From an uncultured Coriobacteriia bacterium (GTDB taxonomy: Bacteria > Actinomycetota > Coriobacteriia > Coriobacteriales > QAMH01): a DNA stretch of 64,000 bases. Made by a program: the position numbers and the translations under genes. Shown piece by piece: positions 60,777 to 64,000 of the stretch. The stretch covers positions 97,936-161,935 of the forward strand of contig CAUHSG010000002.1 of assembly GCA_959608885.1 (NCBI GenBank), written 5' to 3'. Positions within the stretch are counted from its first letter, which is position 1. Every line of letters starts with the position of its first letter. The notes beneath the pieces are model-generated. The model was given only the letters and a program-made list of their open reading frames with translations, made no database searches and had not been told where the DNA came from.

Positions 60777-62063
60777 ATGAATTCACACGAGCTGATTGTC
60801 GTCAATGGCCGACGTCCCGTTTCGGGAACGGTGCAGGTTCGTGGCGCAAAAAACTCGGTACTCAAGCTCATGGCGGCAAGCGTGATGGCATCTGGTGAGA
60901 CGCGTATCGAAAACGTGCCGCTCATATCCGATGTCGATGTCATGAGCGATGTCCTTTCGACTATCGGCGCATCGGTAAAGCGCGAGGAAGATGCCCACGC
61001 GCTTTTCATAGACACGCGCGGTCTCAACTCGTATAGGACCCCCTACGAGCTCGTTGCCAAGATGCGCGCTTCCATCTCGATTCTCGGTCCGCTCATCACG
61101 CGCTTCGGACGTGCGGTCGTCGCCATGCCGGGCGGCTGCCAGATCGGTTCGCGCAAGCTCGACATGCACATCGCGAGCCTCGAGGCGCTTGGCGTCCAGT
61201 TCGAGATAGATCACGGCTATCTCCACGCGAGCACGCCCAACGGTCTGATCGGTGCCGAGGTCATCCTCGATTTCCAAAGCGTCGGCGCGACCGAGAACCT
61301 CATGATGGCATCCGTGTGCGCACGGGGAACGACCATTATCCATAACGCCGCCTGCGAGCCCGAAATCGTCGACCTTGCCGATTTCCTCATCTCGATGGGA
61401 GCGCAGATCGAAAATGCGGGTACGCCGGACATCATCGTCCACGGTGTTACCGAGCTTCATCCGACGTCCCATGTGACTGTCGGCGATCGTATCGAGGCGG
61501 GTACTTTTCTCGTGGCGGGTGCTGCTGCAGGCGGTCCTGTCACCGTGCGCGGTGCCAATCCCGATCATCTGGCGCTCGCTCTCAAGAAGCTTCATCAGAT
61601 GGGCGCCGACCTGTTCATCACCGATGACGAGATTACCGTCGAGCGCAAGGGCGATTTGCGTCCCGTCGATATCCAGACGTTGCCGCATCCGGGGTTTCCC
61701 ACCGATCTGCAGGCCCAGTTCATGGTGCTTTGCGCTTTGGCGAACGGCAACTCGATCATCACCGAGAACCTCTTCGAGAACCGCTTCATGTTCGCCGCCG
61801 AGCTCGCGCGCATGGGAGCCGATATTCGCATCGATGGGCATCATGCCCTCGTAAACGGCGTGGAGGGCCTTTCCGGTGCGCCGGTTAACTCGACCGACCT
61901 GCGTGCGGGTGCCGCACTCGTGATTGCCGGCCTCGTTGCCGATGGTTCGACCTTCGTCGACGACATCCACCATATCGATCGTGGCTACGAGGACTACGTC
62001 GGCAAGCTGCGCATGCTTGGTGCTGACATCAAACGTGTTCCGGCACAAGATTTAAGCTTTTAG
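60777..62063 (+). CDS. murA: UDP-N-acetylglucosamine 1-carboxyvinyltransferase
   Basis: A 428-residue MurA for the first committed step of peptidoglycan synthesis. The Cys active site is retained in PGGCQIGSRKLD (the site blocked by fosfomycin). N-terminal GAKNSVLKLMAAS is typical. Behind the RBS AAGGGGAG. Confidence 0.95.
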   Translation: MNSHELIVVNGRRPVSGTVQVRGAKNSVLKLMAASVMASGETRIENVPLISDVDVMSDVLSTIGASVKREEDAHALFIDTRGLNSYRTPYELVAKMRASISILGPLITRFGRAVVAMPGGCQIGSRKLDMHIASLEALGVQFEIDHGYLHASTPNGLIGAEVILDFQSVGATENLMMASVCARGTTIIHNAACEPEIVDLADFLISMGAQIENAGTPDIIVHGVTELHPTSHVTVGDRIEAGTFLVAGAAAGGPVTVRGANPDHLALALKKLHQMGADLFITDDEITVERKGDLRPVDIQTLPHPGFPTDLQAQFMVLCALANGNSIITENLFENRFMFAAELARMGADIRIDGHHALVNGVEGLSGAPVNSTDLRAGAALVIAGLVADGSTFVDDIHHIDRGYEDYVGKLRMLGADIKRVPAQDLSF

Positions 62064-62082
62064 TCTCGCGTCGGAGCGAATC

Positions 62083-63411
62083 ATGTCGTATCACCGCAAA
62101 AGGGGAGGGCTTGACATAAACGGCGTCGGGGGACGACGCCACCGCCGGCCATCCGGCAACGCACATTTCAGCGGCTCTCGTCTTTCGCCCAAGGCACAAT
62201 CCAGGGCCTCGCGTGCGTCGGAGCGTGCGGCTCTTTCACGTGCCGCGAAGGGGCGTGGCACCTACATTCACCCATCGGGCTTCGGAAAACGCGATCCGAT
62301 ACAGACGCGCAAGACGCTCCTCACCGTTGTCTTCGTTGCCGTCATTGCCCTTGCCTTGGCCACGACGGTCGGCGTGCTCGTCTATCAGCAGGCGGCGCGC
62401 AACGCGCTCAAGCCCGTGTTCGACATCCAGCAGCTTTCCTCTCAGCTCGCGCCTGTCGAATCCGAGGACGAGCTGTTCTGGAACGTACTCGTGCATACGG
62501 ATGCCTCTTCGGCAGAGGAGGGACGCGGCACGCTCGTCGACCTCGCCTTGGTCTGCGTCGATCCGGATAACGTCACGATTTCCTTTTTCTGGATACCCGT
62601 CAACACACGCGTCTATATTGATGGCGTGGGATATAGCAAAATCGAGGATGCCTTTGCTGATGCGCACGAGGAGGGCATCATCGCCGCGGTCAAGAAACTC
62701 GCGAGCGTGGATATCGCGCACTATATAGAGGTGAACGATGCGGGACTGAGCAAGCTCGAAAGTCAGCTCGCGCCCCTCGCCGTCGACATCGAGACGGCGA
62801 GCAGGAATGCGCTCGTGGATGCGATTTGCCGTAGGCTCTTCGGATCAAGCTCCGAGCAGATATCCGCGCGTGTCGACAGCTTCGTGACCTGCGTGGCGAC
62901 TGATGCTTCAGCCGACCAGATAACGCAGGTTTTCCGCGATCTGCATGGCATCAACGTGGATACCTCGTGTTACGAGGAGGAGATGCCCGTCACGCTTGAG
63001 GATATCGATGGCGTGCAATACAGCATCTGCAATACCGATACCTGGAATACCATGGTGTCACGTGTTGCGAGCGGCATGTCTCCGGTCGCAAGCCCCTCGG
63101 AAGTGGACACCAATAAGGTTACGCGCGAGAACTGCACGGTCGCCGTCTGGAACGGCGTGGGCGTGTCGGGTGTGGCAAACGACTGCACCAACGAACTCAA
63201 GGAGCTCGGGTGGAACGTGATCAGCACGGGCAACGCCAGCCAGTTCGTCTACGACGAGACCTTCGTCGTTTTCAAGGACACCGACGACGAGGCCGCCGCG
63301 CGCCTGCTCGCGGCTGATCTTGGCCAGGGACGCGTGGTGCGAAGTTACGCGCGCTACAACTACACGGGAAACCTGCTCGTGGTCATTGGCAAGGACTACA
63401 AACCGTACTAG
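62083..63411 (+). CDS. LCP-like/LytR_C membrane protein with degenerate active site
   Basis: A 442-residue membrane protein. A basic cytoplasmic tail of ~75 residues leads to one helix (TLLTVVFVAVIALALAT). An LCP-like domain follows, but the usual IPRDT is IPVNTRV and the DSI region is DLALVCV, so key Arg/Asp residues are missing. Residues ~350-442 form a LytR_C domain (VAVWNGVGVSGVANDCTNELKELGW). It may be a non-enzymatic wall-binding partner. It lies 19 nt after murA, probably cotranscribed. Confidence 0.75.
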   Translation: MSYHRKRGGLDINGVGGRRHRRPSGNAHFSGSRLSPKAQSRASRASERAALSRAAKGRGTYIHPSGFGKRDPIQTRKTLLTVVFVAVIALALATTVGVLVYQQAARNALKPVFDIQQLSSQLAPVESEDELFWNVLVHTDASSAEEGRGTLVDLALVCVDPDNVTISFFWIPVNTRVYIDGVGYSKIEDAFADAHEEGIIAAVKKLASVDIAHYIEVNDAGLSKLESQLAPLAVDIETASRNALVDAICRRLFGSSSEQISARVDSFVTCVATDASADQITQVFRDLHGINVDTSCYEEEMPVTLEDIDGVQYSICNTDTWNTMVSRVASGMSPVASPSEVDTNKVTRENCTVAVWNGVGVSGVANDCTNELKELGWNVISTGNASQFVYDETFVVFKDTDDEAAARLLAADLGQGRVVRSYARYNYTGNLLVVIGKDYKPY

Positions 63412-63454
63412 TTTGCGTATGATTAAAAACTTTCGGGAAATTTCAAATTAATGC

Positions 63455-63483
63455 TTGACACTCCCAATGCCGATGCGTAATAT
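63455..63483 (+). promoter_or_regulatory. rRNA promoter P1
   Basis: TTGACA at 63455-63460, a 17-nt spacer, TAATAT at 63478-63483: near-consensus sigma-70 promoter, preceded by an A/T-rich UP-like stretch (aatttcaaatta). Confidence 0.85.
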
Positions 63484-63607
63484 ACCAACTCGCGCCGCTG
63501 AGAAGGACACCTTGTTCGAAGCGGATAAGAGCAGGTCAGAAGACAGGTTCTTAGCAATGGCAAGTACGAAGTTCTTCAAATTATTTTGAAAAAATTTCAA
63601 TTTGCTA

Positions 63608-63636
63608 TTGACGCGAAATACGAAGAAGCGTAAAGT
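63608..63636 (+). promoter_or_regulatory. rRNA promoter P2
   Basis: TTGACG at 63608-63613, a 17-nt spacer, TAAAGT at 63631-63636. The region before it is A/T-rich. The two promoters share the downstream motif CTTCTTCGCGCCGC/CTCGCGCCGC, which suggests a repeated discriminator. Confidence 0.8.
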
Positions 63637-63944
63637 ACTTCTTCGCGCCGCTCGTAAGGGTTCGCCCCAAAAAGCGGCAGGGACGGTCTCAGATAGAGCC
63701 CGTCTCGGAACCTTGAAAATCGGATACTGTTTAGACGAAAAGTGATACAAGCCAACGAGTTCTTTGAATGATCACATGAAGGAACCCGCCTCGGTCAGAT
63801 ACCGAGGAAATCCTTAAAAGAATTCTAAAGACGACTCCTCTCTTTCTACCGAGGAGTCGCATCCGGAAACCGGCTATCGCGAGAGCGAATAGCCAAACCA
63901 CCGGAATCAAATAACCGTTTGCGACGCAGGCCTCGAGCCTGCTT
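63637..63944 (+). other. 16S rRNA leader with processing and antitermination elements
   Basis: No protein gene is supported in 63412-63944. The leader holds a boxA-like GTTCTTTGAATG at 63759-63770 and several perfect hairpins: CCTCGGT/ACCGAGG (63789-63807), CGACTCCTC/GAGGAGTCG (63832-63859) and GGCTATCGC with a bulged partner (63872-63894). These fit rRNA antitermination and RNase III processing stems. Confidence 0.6.
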
Positions 63945-63945
63945 T

Positions 63946-64000
<55 letters not shown>

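Overview
The window looks like a chromosomal piece of an anaerobic, fairly GC-rich actinobacterium of the class Coriobacteriia, most likely an Eggerthellaceae-type organism. The reasons are the several cytoplasmic molybdopterin enzymes with ferredoxin partners, an actinobacterial-type integration host factor (mIHF), two LCP (LytR-CpsA-Psr) wall proteins, a sortase-type surface protein, a superoxide reductase and the 5' end of a 16S rRNA gene. This assignment is inferred from gene content. No species is claimed.

1-15.1 kb is a molybdoenzyme region. It holds the end of a DASS/SLC13-type anion transporter; two paralogous amidases on either side of a two-subunit enzyme resembling pyrogallol-phloroglucinol transhydroxylase; a second molybdopterin oxidoreductase with its ferredoxin; a tiny Cys-rich protein fused by operon structure to a radical SAM protein; and a third molybdopterin oxidoreductase with its ferredoxin. 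This is the most unusual part of the window.

15.1-34.4 kb is mostly housekeeping: DegV, Uup-type ABC-F, LCP ligase, ClpX, a HAD phosphatase, tRNA-Lys, an MFS transporter fused to CBS domains, a split ThrE-type exporter, radical SAM, NikR, TatA, a YbaK-type deacylase, desulfoferrodoxin, TerC, RNase D, a YugP-type metallopeptidase and exonuclease VII.

34.4-46.4 kb holds acetate kinase and a complete arginine pathway (argC-J-B-D-F-R-G, then argH beyond a divergent sodium/solute symporter). An AT-rich stretch with ArgR-like half-sites lies before argC.

46.4-57 kb holds a U32 peptidase, TyrRS, tRNA-Pro, endonuclease IV, tRNA-Gly, a pyridoxal kinase and a ~1580-residue LPXTG-type surface protein with seven VaFE-type repeats.

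57-64 kb holds a molybdenum-cofactor operon (mobB-moaA-moaC-mogA plus a ribbon-helix-helix-like gene), which would supply cofactor to the enzymes at the left end. It is followed by tRNA-Arg, mIHF, murA, a degenerate LCP/LytR_C protein, and a tandem-promoter rRNA control region leading into 16S rRNA at the right edge.
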